64,000 bases of DNA. It comes from Alphaproteobacteria bacterium. GTDB lineage: Bacteria; Pseudomonadota; Alphaproteobacteria; Micropepsales; Micropepsaceae. The notes below the pieces were generated by a model, which was not told the origin of the DNA, searched no databases, and saw only the letters and a list, made by a program, of their open reading frames with translations. How positions within the stretch are numbered: the stretch's first letter is position 1; the number at the start of each line of letters is the position of its first letter. Positions 27,304 to 35,879 of this stretch are shown piece by piece. The position numbers and the translations under genes are program-made. Location of the stretch: assembly GCA_016783965.1 (NCBI GenBank), contig JADHVO010000006.1, forward strand, positions 124,001 to 188,000. The letters are read 5' to 3'.

Positions 27304-28427
27304 CAGTGCTGGCCCGCCGGCGGTGCTGACGGCCTGGATCCTGCGGGCACGGCGTGCACGGGCTGGTCGGCCTGCACCTTTTGCAGGCCTTCGACGATCA
27401 GCCGGTCACCGGCCTTCAGACCCTCCAGCACCAGCCACTTGTCGCCCACGGCCTGCCCGACCCTGATCACGTGCAGGCGCGCGATGCCGTTCGCGTCGAC
27501 AACGTACGCGGTGGGATCGCCCTTTTCGGTGCGCCCGATGGCTTGCTGCGGCGCCAGAATCGCGCCGGGCCTGGTGCCCTCGATCACGGTGGCGCGCACG
27601 AACATGCCGGGCAGCAGGATGCCGTCGGAGTTGGGGAACACGGCGCGCAGCGTGACGGCGCCGGTGGTCGCATCCACCGTCACTTCGCTGAATTGGAGCC
27701 TGCCGGGAGTCGGATAGGCGGTGCCGTTGTCGAGCGTGAGCGTGGTGCGCGCCTCGACCGGGGCATCGCGCGTCAGGCGTCCGCCCTGCACGGCGAGCTT
27801 GAGGTTCAGCAGCTCTGCGCTCGACTGGTTGATGTCGACATAGATGGGATCGAGCGTCTGGATGGTGGCCAGCGCGGTCGCCTGGTTCGCGGTGACCAGC
27901 GCACCCTCGGTGACGGCGGAGCGGCCGATGCGGCCGGAGATCGGCGCGACGACCCTGGTGTAGCCGAGATTGATGGCCGCGGCCTCAGCGTTGGCCTTGG
28001 CTTGAAGATAGGCGGCCTGGGCATCGTCGTAGTCCTGATGCGCGATGGCGTGCTGGCGCCAGAGCTGCCCGTAGCGCGCGGCCTTGACCTGCGCGCTCGC
28101 GAGCGCGGCCTTCGCATTGTTAAAGGCCGCGATGTAGGGCGCGGGATCGATCTGATAGAGCGACTGCCCGGCGGTGACGATGCCGCCTTCGGTGAACAGC
28201 CGCTTCAGCACGATGCCGTTCACCTGCGGGCGCACGTCGGAGACGCGATACGACTCGGTGCGCCCGGGAAGAACCGAGGTGAGCGTCACGGACTGCGCCG
28301 TCAGCGTCACCACGCCGACTTCGGGCGGCGGCGGTTTGGGCGGTCCACCGCCACCACAGGCGGCGAGCAGGGCGCCGCCGAGGACAATCACGCTGAAGGA
28401 CGGAAGCTGGACGAGACGAGGGGGCAT
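27303..28427 (-). CDS. RND efflux periplasmic adaptor lipoprotein (AcrA/MexA-like)
   Basis: A 374-residue lipoprotein with lipobox LLAAC (Cys24), then a Gly/Pro-rich linker and AcrA-type domains: [30 protein letters not shown] ([20 protein letters not shown]), a helical hairpin, [18 protein letters not shown] and the C-terminal [19 protein letters not shown]. It is the first gene of the adaptor-permease pair. The upstream 136 bp holds its promoter; no operator-like palindrome comparable to the tetR sites was seen there. Confidence 0.92.
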   Translation of the reverse strand: MPPRLVQLPSFSVIVLGGALLAACGGGGPPKPPPPEVGVVTLTAQSVTLTSVLPGRTESYRVSDVRPQVNGIVLKRLFTEGGIVTAGQSLYQIDPAPYIAAFNNAKAALASAQVKAARYGQLWRQHAIAHQDYDDAQAAYLQAKANAEAAAINLGYTRVVAPISGRIGRSAVTEGALVTANQATALATIQTLDPIYVDINQSSAELLNLKLAVQGGRLTRDAPVEARTTLTLDNGTAYPTPGRLQFSEVTVDATTGAVTLRAVFPNSDGILLPGMFVRATVIEGTRPGAILAPQQAIGRTEKGDPTAYVVDANGIARLHVIRVGQAVGDKWLVLEGLKAGDRLIVEGLQKVQADQPVHAVPAGSRPSAPPAGQH

Positions 28428-28563
28428 TCGAAATTCCGGAAAGAAATGAATCGCATCAAACCGGCATGATCGTGCCGGCCGCCCCAGTTCGCATATGCAA
28501 TATCAGGTGAGCGCCGATCCGCAAACGGCACGTGGCATCAAAATTCGCCAGTGCGACCGCCGC

Positions 28564-28701
28564 TCAGAACATTCCGAACAGCGCGTTTACACATAGCTGG
28601 AGAACAGGCACCGCGACGGCGATGATCGCAACGACGATCGCAACCAATCCGCAAACATGCAGATCTTTCGAGCGATGGCTGCTGTCATGAACAAGAGCCA
28701 T
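28564..28701 (-). CDS. Small single-span membrane protein (45 aa)
   Basis: A 45-residue reading frame, MALVHDSSHRSKDLHVC..., with one hydrophobic helix (residues about 17-40, VCGLVAIVVAIIAVAVPVL). A strong GGGAGG Shine-Dalgarno lies about 6 nt before the ATG. It stands alone upstream of the RND adaptor on the same strand (136-bp gap), with a possible link to efflux. No family is recognised; the strong ribosome-binding site and clean helix support expression. Confidence 0.5.
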   Translation of the reverse strand: MALVHDSSHRSKDLHVCGLVAIVVAIIAVAVPVLQLCVNALFGMF

Positions 28702-29058
28702 GATGACCTCCCGACCGGATTCTCCGATCCGTGTGCGACAAAGCGTGCGCCTTTTCACACACCTCGGCTAGGGGTTTTCGGGGGGTTGAGGCGCGAATTC
28801 GATCGCCGTGGGCCGGGGCGAAAGTTCCCAAAAAAAGAGGCCATCGCTCCAGAACAACCTTTGCTAAGCCCCTCGTACGAAAGCCATGCAAGGCGAAAGT
28901 GAAGGCCGTGGGGGGCACCCGCGCCTTCCCCGTCGCTCAGGCGGGGATGCTCACTGCCGAACCGGTCGCCGTGGCGGTTGACCGGAACGTGTCCAGCAGG
29001 TTCAGGATCGGCGATTGGCCCGCCGATTGCCCCGGCAACTTCAGCCCGGCTGTTTCGA
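28702..29058. other. Gene-free intergenic stretch
   Basis: About 357 bp between the small membrane ORF and the oxidoreductase stop codon. No credible coding frame, tRNA or clear terminator was seen on either strand. The part near 28735-28800 is G-rich and may hold the promoter of the 45-residue ORF. Confidence 0.5.
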
Positions 29059-30222
29059 TCAGTCTTGTAACGCGAAAGTCAGACCGGCTTTCTTCGGCAG
29101 CACGTCGAGAAGCTCATGCGCCATCGCTGCAGCGGGGCTCCAGCAGCCGCCGGGCGTCTGGTGGCGCGGGATCGCGGCGAGCGCGAGACCGGCCTCGGCG
29201 AGGATCTTCGATGTCGAACCGTACCCTGGGTCCTTGTCGCCTTTCACGACGGCGCGCAACGTGCGGCCGTCCGCCATCTCCGCGATGAAGACGAGGTCGT
29301 AGAAGCCGGCATCGCGTTCTTCTTTCGTCGGGCCTTCGCCGGGTTTGGGCGCGTTGGCCTGGTCCATGGTGAAGCCGGGCGCAGCGGCGCCTGCTTTCGG
29401 CGGACCGTCCAGCATCTGCATCTCGTCGTATTTGAAGTCGGCGCCCCAGGGATGGCGCAGCAGATAGTTCGTGCGATGCACGGCCTTGGTGTTGATGCCG
29501 GCCATCATGAACGGCCCGACCCAAGAGCCGGCGACCTTGTCCTCGTAAGGCTGATTGCCGTCGGGTTGCGCCGGACCGGTGAAGCCGGGTGTCAGCGCGA
29601 AGGGATTCACCAGCACGCGGAGGATGGACGGATCCTTCTGGGCCGCCGCCATGGTCGCAGTGCCGCTCGCCATGGTGCCGCCCGAAAGCCCGCCGCGCAG
29701 CGCCCGCACGCGTCCGCGCACACGCGGGGCGTAGGCGCCGAATTTCTTCTTGGCTTCCTCCTCCGCGTACCAGGCGCCGAGGTCGAACGGGATGGAGTCG
29801 AAACCGCAGGAGAACACCAGCCGTGCGCCGGTCTTCTTCGCTTCCTCCTCATGGGCCTGCATCATCGCGGCGATCCAGTTCGACTCGCCGGTCAGATCGA
29901 CATAGTCGGTGCCGGTCTTGGCGCAGGCCGCGACGAGATTGGAGCCGTAGAGCTGATAAGGACCGGCGGTGGTGATCACGACCTTGGCCCGCCTGCACAT
30001 CGCCTCGAGCGAAGCCGGGTTGTCAGCGTCGGCGACGATCTGCGGCAGCGTCGCGGGTGCGCCGATCTCTTTCGCGACCTCGCCGAGCTTGGCCGCGCTG
30101 CGGCCGGCCATCGCCCATCTCACAGCGCCGCCGACGCCATAGGTCTTGAGCAGATGCTCCGCCACCAGCCGGCCGGTGTAGCCGGTCGCACCGAACACCA
30201 CCGCGTCGAATTCCCTGCTCAT
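29059..30222 (-). CDS. Saccharopine dehydrogenase-like (trans-acting enoyl reductase-type) oxidoreductase
   Basis: A 387-residue NAD(P)-binding protein. The Rossmann motif is VVFGATGYTGRLVAEHL at residues about 8-24, followed by VITTAGPYQLYGSNLVAACA and DYVDLTGESNW, the pattern of the saccharopine-reductase-like family that includes mycobacterial trans-acting enoyl reductases. The substrate is unknown. The ATG at 30222 overlaps the nhaA stop as ATGA with GGGAGA upstream, so it is translationally coupled to the antiporter gene. No membrane segment stands out. Confidence 0.85.
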   Translation of the reverse strand: MSREFDAVVFGATGYTGRLVAEHLLKTYGVGGAVRWAMAGRSAAKLGEVAKEIGAPATLPQIVADADNPASLEAMCRRAKVVITTAGPYQLYGSNLVAACAKTGTDYVDLTGESNWIAAMMQAHEEEAKKTGARLVFSCGFDSIPFDLGAWYAEEEAKKKFGAYAPRVRGRVRALRGGLSGGTMASGTATMAAAQKDPSILRVLVNPFALTPGFTGPAQPDGNQPYEDKVAGSWVGPFMMAGINTKAVHRTNYLLRHPWGADFKYDEMQMLDGPPKAGAAAPGFTMDQANAPKPGEGPTKEERDAGFYDLVFIAEMADGRTLRAVVKGDKDPGYGSTSKILAEAGLALAAIPRHQTPGGCWSPAAAMAHELLDVLPKKAGLTFALQD

Positions 30223-32093
30223 GCGCTTTCTCCCTGTTCCGTTCTCGGTTGCAGCGGTTTTGCCGCGATGACCGCCGCGCCCAGCGCAGCCGCCAGCGCC
30301 GACCCGATCAGAACACCGATCTTGGCGACTGCCGAGTCGTCGCTGTGCGGGAACGCCTGGTCCGCCATCAGCAGCGCCACGGTGTCGCCGATGCCGCAGA
30401 GGCACGCGCCACCAATGAAGCCGCGCACCGTCACATCGTCCGGCACGCGGCCAGTGCCCGTGGCGGTTGCCGCCAGCGCGGCGAGGCAGATGCCGAGCGG
30501 TTTGCCGAGAGCAAGCCCCAGGACGACGCCGCCGACGACGTGCAGCGCTTCGGGCGATGACAGGTTGACCGCAAGGCCGACGCCGGTGGCGGAGAACGCA
30601 AACAGCGGCAGCGCGACATAGGCGCTCCAGGGCGCGACCGCGCGTTCGAACCTGTCGGCGGTGGAGAGCAGCCGTTCGGATGCGGCCGACAGGGTGCGGC
30701 TGGCCCATTCCCAGATCGGCTCCTGCTGGAGCGCCGACTTTTCCTGGCGCTCGCTTTCCTCCTGCTCCAGCGCAGCCAGTGCCGTGGCGGCCTGTGCAAG
30801 CAGGGGCGCGACCGATGGTGCGGGACGCGTCGGCAGCGTGGCCGCGAGTACAATGCCGGCCAGCGCGGCGTGCACGCCAGCGCCGTGCAGCGCGACCCAG
30901 AGCACGGCGGCCACCACCAGATAGGGCCAGCTCGCGTAGACGCGGGCGCGGTTGAGCACATAGAGCGCGGCGGTGGCGCCAATCGCGCCCGCGAGCCACC
31001 CGATTTCGAAGGCACGCGGATAGAAAATGGCCAGCGTCAGCACCGACAGGATGTCGTCGACGACCGCCAGCGCGGCCACGAAAACGCGCAGCCCCACGGG
31101 CGCGCGCGGCCCCAGCAGGGCCAGCACGCCGAGGGCAAAGGCGATGTCAGTCGCGGTCGGCACCGACCAGCCGGCGGCCGTCGGTCCGGGATTGAGCGCG
31201 AGGTAGATCGCCGCCGGCGCCAGCACGCCGCCGATGGCGCACACCACAGGGAGCGCTGCGGCGCGAAAGTCGGTCAGCGAACCGTTTGTCATCTCGCGCC
31301 GGATCTCGAGCCCCACGATCAGGAAGAAGATCGCGAGCAGGCCTTCGGAGAACCATTCGCCTACGGTCATCGACAGCGCGCTGCCTGGCGAGCCGATGCC
31401 GAAGGGCGCCTGCATCAGCGCATGGTACCAGGGCGCGAGTGCCGTGTTGGCGCAGAGCAGGGCCAGCGCCGCCGCAATCAACAGAACCAAGCCGGCGGAG
31501 GCGGGCAGGGCTGCGAACACGCGCGACGCGCGCCCGAGCCGGGCCGCGACCGGGCGCTGCAATTCCTCCAGCATGGAGTGGAAATCCCACGCCCCGTCAT
31601 AGCGCAAGCCGTCGACGAAGAAGCTCGGCGTGCCGGTCACGCCGTTGGCGCGGCCCTCGCGCAGATCGTCAGCGACGCGCGTCCTGACCGCTTCGCTCGC
31701 CACGTCGCGCTCGAAGCGCTCGACATCGAGGCCCATCTCGCGGGCGAACTGGCGGACCTTGTCGGCCTTGATCGGCAGGGGATGGTCGTAGAGGGCGTCA
31801 TGCATCTCCCAGAACTTGCCTTGCAGGCCGGCAGCTTCCGCCGCGGCATGGACAAATTCGGCGCCGGGATGCGCTTTCTCGTTCGGGAAGTGGCGATAGG
31901 TATAGGCGAGCCGCTCGCCAAGCGCATCGCGCAGCCGGGCAAGGATGTGGCGCAAGCGCCGGCAATAGGGGCAGAGATAATCCGCATAGACCACAAGCTC
32001 GATGCGGTCGCCGGCACCGCCGCCGCGGGTGTGATCGCGCACAGGGTCGACCTTGCGCTGAAGCTGGGTATGGATCGCGCTGCTCTCTGCCAT
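30219..32093 (-). CDS. nhaA: NhaA-type Na+/H+ antiporter fused to an N-terminal DsbA-like domain
   Basis: About 624 residues. Residues about 15-180 form a DsbA/FrnE-like thioredoxin domain with a CPYC active site (residues 41-44) and the cis-Pro loop GVTGTPSFFVDGLRY. From about residue 190 an NhaA antiporter follows: LIVGLEIRREMTNGSL, GWSVPTATDIAFALGVLALL and the paired aspartates of VAALAVVDDILSVL, which bind Na+/H+ in NhaA. The start is uncertain: ATG 32093 is used, but a TTG at 32171 is also in frame and neither has a strong ribosome-binding site. Such fusions occur in several bacteria; the thioredoxin domain's role is unclear. Confidence 0.88.
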   Translation of the reverse strand: MAESSAIHTQLQRKVDPVRDHTRGGGAGDRIELVVYADYLCPYCRRLRHILARLRDALGERLAYTYRHFPNEKAHPGAEFVHAAAEAAGLQGKFWEMHDALYDHPLPIKADKVRQFAREMGLDVERFERDVASEAVRTRVADDLREGRANGVTGTPSFFVDGLRYDGAWDFHSMLEELQRPVAARLGRASRVFAALPASAGLVLLIAAALALLCANTALAPWYHALMQAPFGIGSPGSALSMTVGEWFSEGLLAIFFLIVGLEIRREMTNGSLTDFRAAALPVVCAIGGVLAPAAIYLALNPGPTAAGWSVPTATDIAFALGVLALLGPRAPVGLRVFVAALAVVDDILSVLTLAIFYPRAFEIGWLAGAIGATAALYVLNRARVYASWPYLVVAAVLWVALHGAGVHAALAGIVLAATLPTRPAPSVAPLLAQAATALAALEQEESERQEKSALQQEPIWEWASRTLSAASERLLSTADRFERAVAPWSAYVALPLFAFSATGVGLAVNLSSPEALHVVGGVVLGLALGKPLGICLAALAATATGTGRVPDDVTVRGFIGGACLCGIGDTVALLMADQAFPHSDDSAVAKIGVLIGSALAAALGAAVIAAKPLQPRTEQGESA

Positions 32094-32256
32094 GCCGTTG
32101 CGTTTGAGAAGGCCGTTCCCACTTAGCCGGGATTTTTCCGCCGGATCAATTCGCGAAACGATGCGTTTCAAAGGTGAGACTTTTGCGGGACGGCAACGAC
32201 CCCAGATTTGTGTTCATCGAATAAAGGACGGCGATGTCCCCCTCGCCGCCCGAATG

Positions 32257-32306
32257 CCGGGCCGATGATCGCGGTTCCCCCTCCCCGCATCATCGGCCCG
32301 GTTTTT
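32257..32306 (+). terminator. Orphan intrinsic terminator (possible small RNA end)
   Basis: CCGGGCCGATGAT...GCGG pairs with CCGC-ATCATCGGCCCGG, a stem of about 16 bp, followed by TTTTT. It is oriented for plus-strand transcription, yet no plus-strand gene ends upstream. This implies an unannotated short transcript or a leader attenuator for the downstream gene. Confidence 0.55.
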
Positions 32307-32310
32307 ATTC

Positions 32311-32356
32311 GAGGCTTGCGAAAAAGCCGCCACACCAACCCCTTTTCGCAAGCCTC
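32311..32356. repeat. Stem-loop repeat, conserved-loop family, copy 3
   Basis: The arm GAGGCTTGCGAAAAAG pairs with CTTTTCGCAAGCCTC (one bulge). The loop is CCGCCACACCAACCC, one base different from the loop at 15438-15451. Confidence 0.7.
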
Positions 32357-32551
32357 GGTACACCAATCGAACTGGCGTGGATCGCCAATAACCTTACGCG
32401 CCCTGATCCGATTATGACGCGCGGCCACAATCGATCCCGACAATGCCCCAATGCATGGGCTGCTTGCTTCAGATGCAACGCATTGCTGCCAAAACAGGGC
32501 TTGAAGATCGCGTTCGGCAACACATTTCAGTTCTCCTGAATGGAGCCCAAC

Positions 32552-32893
32552 GTGCCCGTCTATCTGACGCCCGAGCATTTCGTCTGGATGTTGTCCGCGA
32601 TCCTCGCGCTCGGCGCGTTCGTTCACCTCGCCGGCTTCAAGTTCGTGCGCGACGCTTATGTCCGCTGGCAATACCCGAGCGGCTTTCGCGAGGTGACGGG
32701 GACGTTGCTGGCGCTGGCGGCGATCTTCCTGTCGCTGCCGGTGACGCGGTTCTTCGGCCTGGTCCTGGCGGCGATCGTGATGTTCCTGTCGGCGATCACG
32801 CTGATCAACCACCGCCAATACACCTTCGCCGCGCCGGTCGTGGCGCTGTTATTTGCGCTGGTCCCGGCGTCCCTTGCCGGCGGCCCGGTCTGA
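32552..32893 (+). CDS. Small four-TM DoxX-like membrane protein
   Basis: About 113 residues with four hydrophobic segments (HFVWMLSAILALGAFVHLAGF, EVTGTLLALAAIFLSL, FFGLVLAAIVMFLSAIT, FAAPVVALLFALVPASLAGG), the size and layout of DoxX-like proteins. GTG 32552 is preceded by GGAG at 6-nt spacing; an in-frame ATG four codons earlier (32540) lacks a clear site. Its last 45 bp overlap the convergent LysR gene. DoxX-like genes often accompany LysR/pirin pairs. Confidence 0.65.
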   Translation: MPVYLTPEHFVWMLSAILALGAFVHLAGFKFVRDAYVRWQYPSGFREVTGTLLALAAIFLSLPVTRFFGLVLAAIVMFLSAITLINHRQYTFAAPVVALLFALVPASLAGGPV

Positions 32894-33790
32894 ACGGCCG
32901 AGCTTCTTCGCAAGATAGTCGGCGAGCACCTCGACCCGCGCGGGCTTCGGCCCGCCGGGCGGCGTGACCCAGTGCAAGCCGCTGACTGGCAGCGACCAGT
33001 CCGGCAGGACGCGCTCCAGCCGTCCGTCGGCCAGATATTCGCGGATGATGAAGTCCGGCAGCACGCCGATCCCAAGGCCCTCGACCAGCGCGGGCACCAT
33101 CGCGTCGCCGTTGTTGACGCGGAGGGGGCCGGTGGAGGGATGCACAATCGCGGTCTCGCCGTTCCTGTGCGTGAAACGCCAGCTGTCGGGCGTTACCAGA
33201 TAGGCATAGCCGAGACAGGGGTGCTCGGAGAGCGCCATCGGGTGTTTCGGGCGCCCATGCGCCTTCAGATAGGCGGGCGAGGCGATGGGGTAGCGCTCCA
33301 CGTTGCACAGCCGCCGCGCGATCAGCGATGAGTCGGGCAGCGAGGCGATGCGCAGCACGGCGTCGAAGCCCTCGCCGATGACGTCGACCATCGCGTCGGA
33401 GAGATGCAGGTCGATCTGGACTTCCGGATACTCTTTCAGGAATTCCGGGATGATTGGCGCCACCCATTTCACGCCGAAGGACATGGGCACTGCGAGCCGC
33501 ACGAGGCCGCGCGGGGTGATGGACTGGGACAGGGTGTCGTTCTCGGCCGCCTCGGCTTCGGCCAGGATGTTGGCGGCGCGGCCGGACAGCATGCGGCCTG
33601 CATCGGTCAGCGCGAGCCGGCGCGAGGTGCGGTTGAACAGGCGCGTGCCGAGTTTGGCCTCCAGCCTGCTGACCGCCTTGGAAACCGTCGCCTTGGACAG
33701 GTTCAGGTCGCGCGCGGCGGCGGCGAAGGAGCGGGTCTCCACCACCTTGGCGAACACTGCGAGGCCTTCGAAATCGGGCAACTTGGCCAT
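32849..33790 (-). CDS. LysR family transcriptional regulator
   Basis: A 313-residue LTTR. The winged helix-turn-helix covers residues about 5-62: FAKVVETRSFAAAARDLNLS, KATVSKAVSRLEAKLGTRLF and NRTSRRLALTDAG. The effector domain (GLVRLAVPMSFGVKW onward) includes the GYAYLVTPDSWRF region. The ATG at 33790 is used; a TTG two codons earlier is possible. It is divergent from the pirin gene with a 99-bp AT-rich gap, resembling the yhaJ-yhaK arrangement of enterobacteria, and probably regulates pirin. Confidence 0.92.
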   Translation of the reverse strand: MAKLPDFEGLAVFAKVVETRSFAAAARDLNLSKATVSKAVSRLEAKLGTRLFNRTSRRLALTDAGRMLSGRAANILAEAEAAENDTLSQSITPRGLVRLAVPMSFGVKWVAPIIPEFLKEYPEVQIDLHLSDAMVDVIGEGFDAVLRIASLPDSSLIARRLCNVERYPIASPAYLKAHGRPKHPMALSEHPCLGYAYLVTPDSWRFTHRNGETAIVHPSTGPLRVNNGDAMVPALVEGLGIGVLPDFIIREYLADGRLERVLPDWSLPVSGLHWVTPPGGPKPARVEVLADYLAKKLGRSDRAAGKGRRDQRK

Positions 33791-33889
33791 GGTCAAAACC
33801 GGAAACGATGGATTTCGGACGTTTCTATTTTTATACTACGCTAGCTGCGATATCTGCGGGTCAACAGAAACCCCACAGGGGACATCCCA

Positions 33890-34588
33890 ATGATTGAAGT
33901 GCGGCCCTTTGCGAAGCTCGGCGGCGCCAACCACGGCTGGCTGAATGCCAAGCACCATTTCTCGTTCGCGGACTATTACGACCCGCGCAACATGAACTGG
34001 GGCAGTTTGCGCGTCTGGAACGACGACGAGATCGCGCCCAACACAGGCTTCCCGCCGCATCCGCACGCGAACATGGAGATCATCACCTATGTCCGCAAAG
34101 GCGCGATCACCCACAAGGACAGCCTGGGCAATGAAGGCCGCACCGCGGCCGGCGACGTGCAGGTGATGAGTGCGGGATCGGGCATCCGCCACGCCGAGTA
34201 CAACCTCGAGCCCGAGACCACGACGCTGTTCCAGATCTGGATCGAGCCGCGCAAATCCGGCGGCCAGCCGAGCTGGGGCGCCAAGCCGTTCCCGAAGGGC
34301 GATCGGTCGGGCCGGTTCATCACGCTGGCGAGCGGCTTCGACAACGACAATGACGCGCTGCCGATCCGCGCCGACGCCCGCGTTCTGGGCGCCACGGTAG
34401 AGGCCGGCGAGACGGTTGAGTACAAGCTGGGCGCGAAACGCCATGGCTATCTGGTGCCGGCGACCGGCAGGATCGAGGTCAACGGCACGCCGCTCAATGC
34501 CCGCGACGGCGCCGCGATCAGGGACGTCGAGGTGCTGACGGTGAAGGCGCTAGAGGACGCGGAACTCGTTTTGGTCGACGCCGCGTAA
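33890..34588 (+). CDS. Pirin family protein (YhaK-like)
   Basis: A 232-residue bicupin. The metal-binding cupin signature is GFPPHPHANMEIITYVRKGA (residues about 52-71) followed by VQVMSAGSGIRHAEYN with further His/Glu ligands; residues about 130-232 form the second cupin. Pirins of this type include quercetin-dioxygenase-active and redox-sensing members; the precise role here is unknown. The divergent LysR gene is the likely regulator. A 10-bp stem-loop follows the stop. Confidence 0.9.
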   Translation: MIEVRPFAKLGGANHGWLNAKHHFSFADYYDPRNMNWGSLRVWNDDEIAPNTGFPPHPHANMEIITYVRKGAITHKDSLGNEGRTAAGDVQVMSAGSGIRHAEYNLEPETTTLFQIWIEPRKSGGQPSWGAKPFPKGDRSGRFITLASGFDNDNDALPIRADARVLGATVEAGETVEYKLGAKRHGYLVPATGRIEVNGTPLNARDGAAIRDVEVLTVKALEDAELVLVDAA

Positions 34589-34597
34589 AGAAAGCAA

Positions 34598-34621
34598 TCA
34601 CCTCCCCACAAGGGGAGGTGA
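34598..34621. terminator. Stem-loop after the pirin gene
   Basis: TCACCTCCCC-ACAA-GGGGAGGTGA, a perfect 10-bp stem 10 bp after the pirin stop. There is no good plus-strand T-run, so termination efficiency is uncertain; it could also be a short palindromic repeat. Confidence 0.5.
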
Positions 34622-34673
34622 TAATCATTGTAATCTCTACCGATTTAATATAGAAAAGCCACAGGAGGACGGC

Positions 34674-35012
34674 ATGACCGAGACCCCTGATGGCTTTTCG
34701 CCTTTGAAGCGCGCGCGCACGCCGGTTGCCGCGCAGGCCCGCGCGGTGGCGGCGCGGGACAGGAACGTGGTGCGGCTCTGGACGGCTTGTCCGCAGCCGC
34801 CGAAGGTTTCGCCCTACGACATGCAGCATCTCTACGTCTTCAACTGGCTGCTTGATGCCCAGCATGAGGGCGTGCCGGAGGCCGAGATGGCGCGGGTGAT
34901 CTTCCACATCGACCCGGCGAGGGAGCCGGCGCGCGCGCAGCTGGTGGTGCGGACGCATCTCTATCGCGCACACTGGCTGATGAACGGCGACTTCCCGTTC
35001 CTCAACTGGTGA
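34674..35012 (+). CDS. Hypothetical protein (112 aa)
   Basis: A 112-residue soluble protein without a signal peptide. The N-terminal third is Arg/Ala-rich and basic (PLKRARTPVAAQARAVAARD); the rest contains TACPQPPKVSPYDMQHLYVF and ends HWLMNGDFPFLNW. AGGAGG at about 34664 gives a strong ribosome-binding site, supporting expression. I do not recognise the family. It stands alone 33 bp before the exonuclease III gene on the same strand, so co-transcription is possible. Confidence 0.65.
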   Translation: MTETPDGFSPLKRARTPVAAQARAVAARDRNVVRLWTACPQPPKVSPYDMQHLYVFNWLLDAQHEGVPEAEMARVIFHIDPAREPARAQLVVRTHLYRAHWLMNGDFPFLNW

Positions 35013-35045
35013 CGCCATACTCGCGGGCTTTCGCGAGTCGTCCGG

Positions 35046-35879
35046 TTGAAGATCGCCACTTACAACGTGAACGGCATCAATGGCCGCCTGCCGGTGCTGC
35101 TAGCGTGGCTGAGGGATGCCGCGCCGGACGTTGTTTGCCTGCAAGAGCTCAAGACCACCGACGACAAGTTCCCCGCGAGCGCGCTGCGCAAACTGGGTTA
35201 CGAGGCGATCTGGCATGGCGAAAGGAGCTGGAACGGCGTCGCGATCCTGGCGCGCGGGGTGAAGCCGATCGAGACGCGACGCGGCCTGCCGGGTGATCCG
35301 TCGGACAGGCACAGCCGCTATATCGAAGCGGCGGCGAAGGGTGTGATCGTCGGCTGCCTGTACCTGCCCAACGGCAATCCCGCGCCGGGACCCAAGTTCG
35401 ACTACAAGCTGCGCTGGTTCGACCGGCTGCACACCTATGCGCAAGGCATCCTTGATTCGAAAGTGCCGTTCGTGCTGGCCGGCGATTACAACGTGATGCC
35501 GACCGACCTGGATGTGTACGCGCCGGAGCGCTGGCGCGACGACGCGCTGTTCCGCCCCGAAGTGCGGGCGGCCTATGCGGCGCTGCTCGACCAGGGCTGG
35601 ACGGACGCGATCCGCAAGCTGCATCCGGGTGAGCGCATCTACACCTTCTGGAAATACTGGCGGAATTCGTTTGCGCGCGACGCAGGTCTGCGTATCGACC
35701 ATTTCCTGCTCAGTCCGGCGGTGGCGAAGCGGCTGAAGGCCGCCGGCGTCGACAAGGCGCCGCGCGCCATGGGGAAGACCAGCGACCACGCGCCGGCCTG
35801 GATCGAACTCGGCGAGGCGAAGGCTGCTGCACCGAGCACAGTGAAGGCTGCGAAGAAGGCGGCTAAACGCGCTCGATAA
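35046..35879 (+). CDS. xth: Exodeoxyribonuclease III
   Basis: A 277-residue AP endonuclease/3'-5' exonuclease for base excision repair. Motifs are KIATYNVNGINGRLPVLL (Asn ligand), VVCLQELKTTDDKFP (metal-binding Glu), VLAGDYNVMPTDLDVY and the C-terminal LRIDHFLLSPAVAKRL and KTSDHAPAWIEL (His base). The start is TTG at 35046, since family proteins begin at this Met-Lys-Ile-Ala position and no ATG is available. A basic tail (STVKAAKKAAKRAR) extends past the usual end. Its 3' end overlaps the convergent thiolase gene by 17 bp. Confidence 0.93.
   Translation: MKIATYNVNGINGRLPVLLAWLRDAAPDVVCLQELKTTDDKFPASALRKLGYEAIWHGERSWNGVAILARGVKPIETRRGLPGDPSDRHSRYIEAAAKGVIVGCLYLPNGNPAPGPKFDYKLRWFDRLHTYAQGILDSKVPFVLAGDYNVMPTDLDVYAPERWRDDALFRPEVRAAYAALLDQGWTDAIRKLHPGERIYTFWKYWRNSFARDAGLRIDHFLLSPAVAKRLKAAGVDKAPRAMGKTSDHAPAWIELGEAKAAAPSTVKAAKKAAKRAR

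Larger units (their letters stand above)
32094..32551. other. Gene-free region with terminator and stem-loop repeat
   Basis: About 450 bp between divergent nhaA and a DoxX-like gene. It contains a strong plus-strand intrinsic terminator (32257-32306) and a stem-loop of the conserved-loop family (32311-32356). An open frame with an AAAGGA site starts at 32234 but crosses both structures and looks spurious. Confidence 0.6.

Noticed and set aside
32234..32539. A 101-codon plus frame with an AAAGGA site ending right before the DoxX-like start
   Set aside because: It runs through the intrinsic terminator and the stem-loop repeat and has no protein-like composition.
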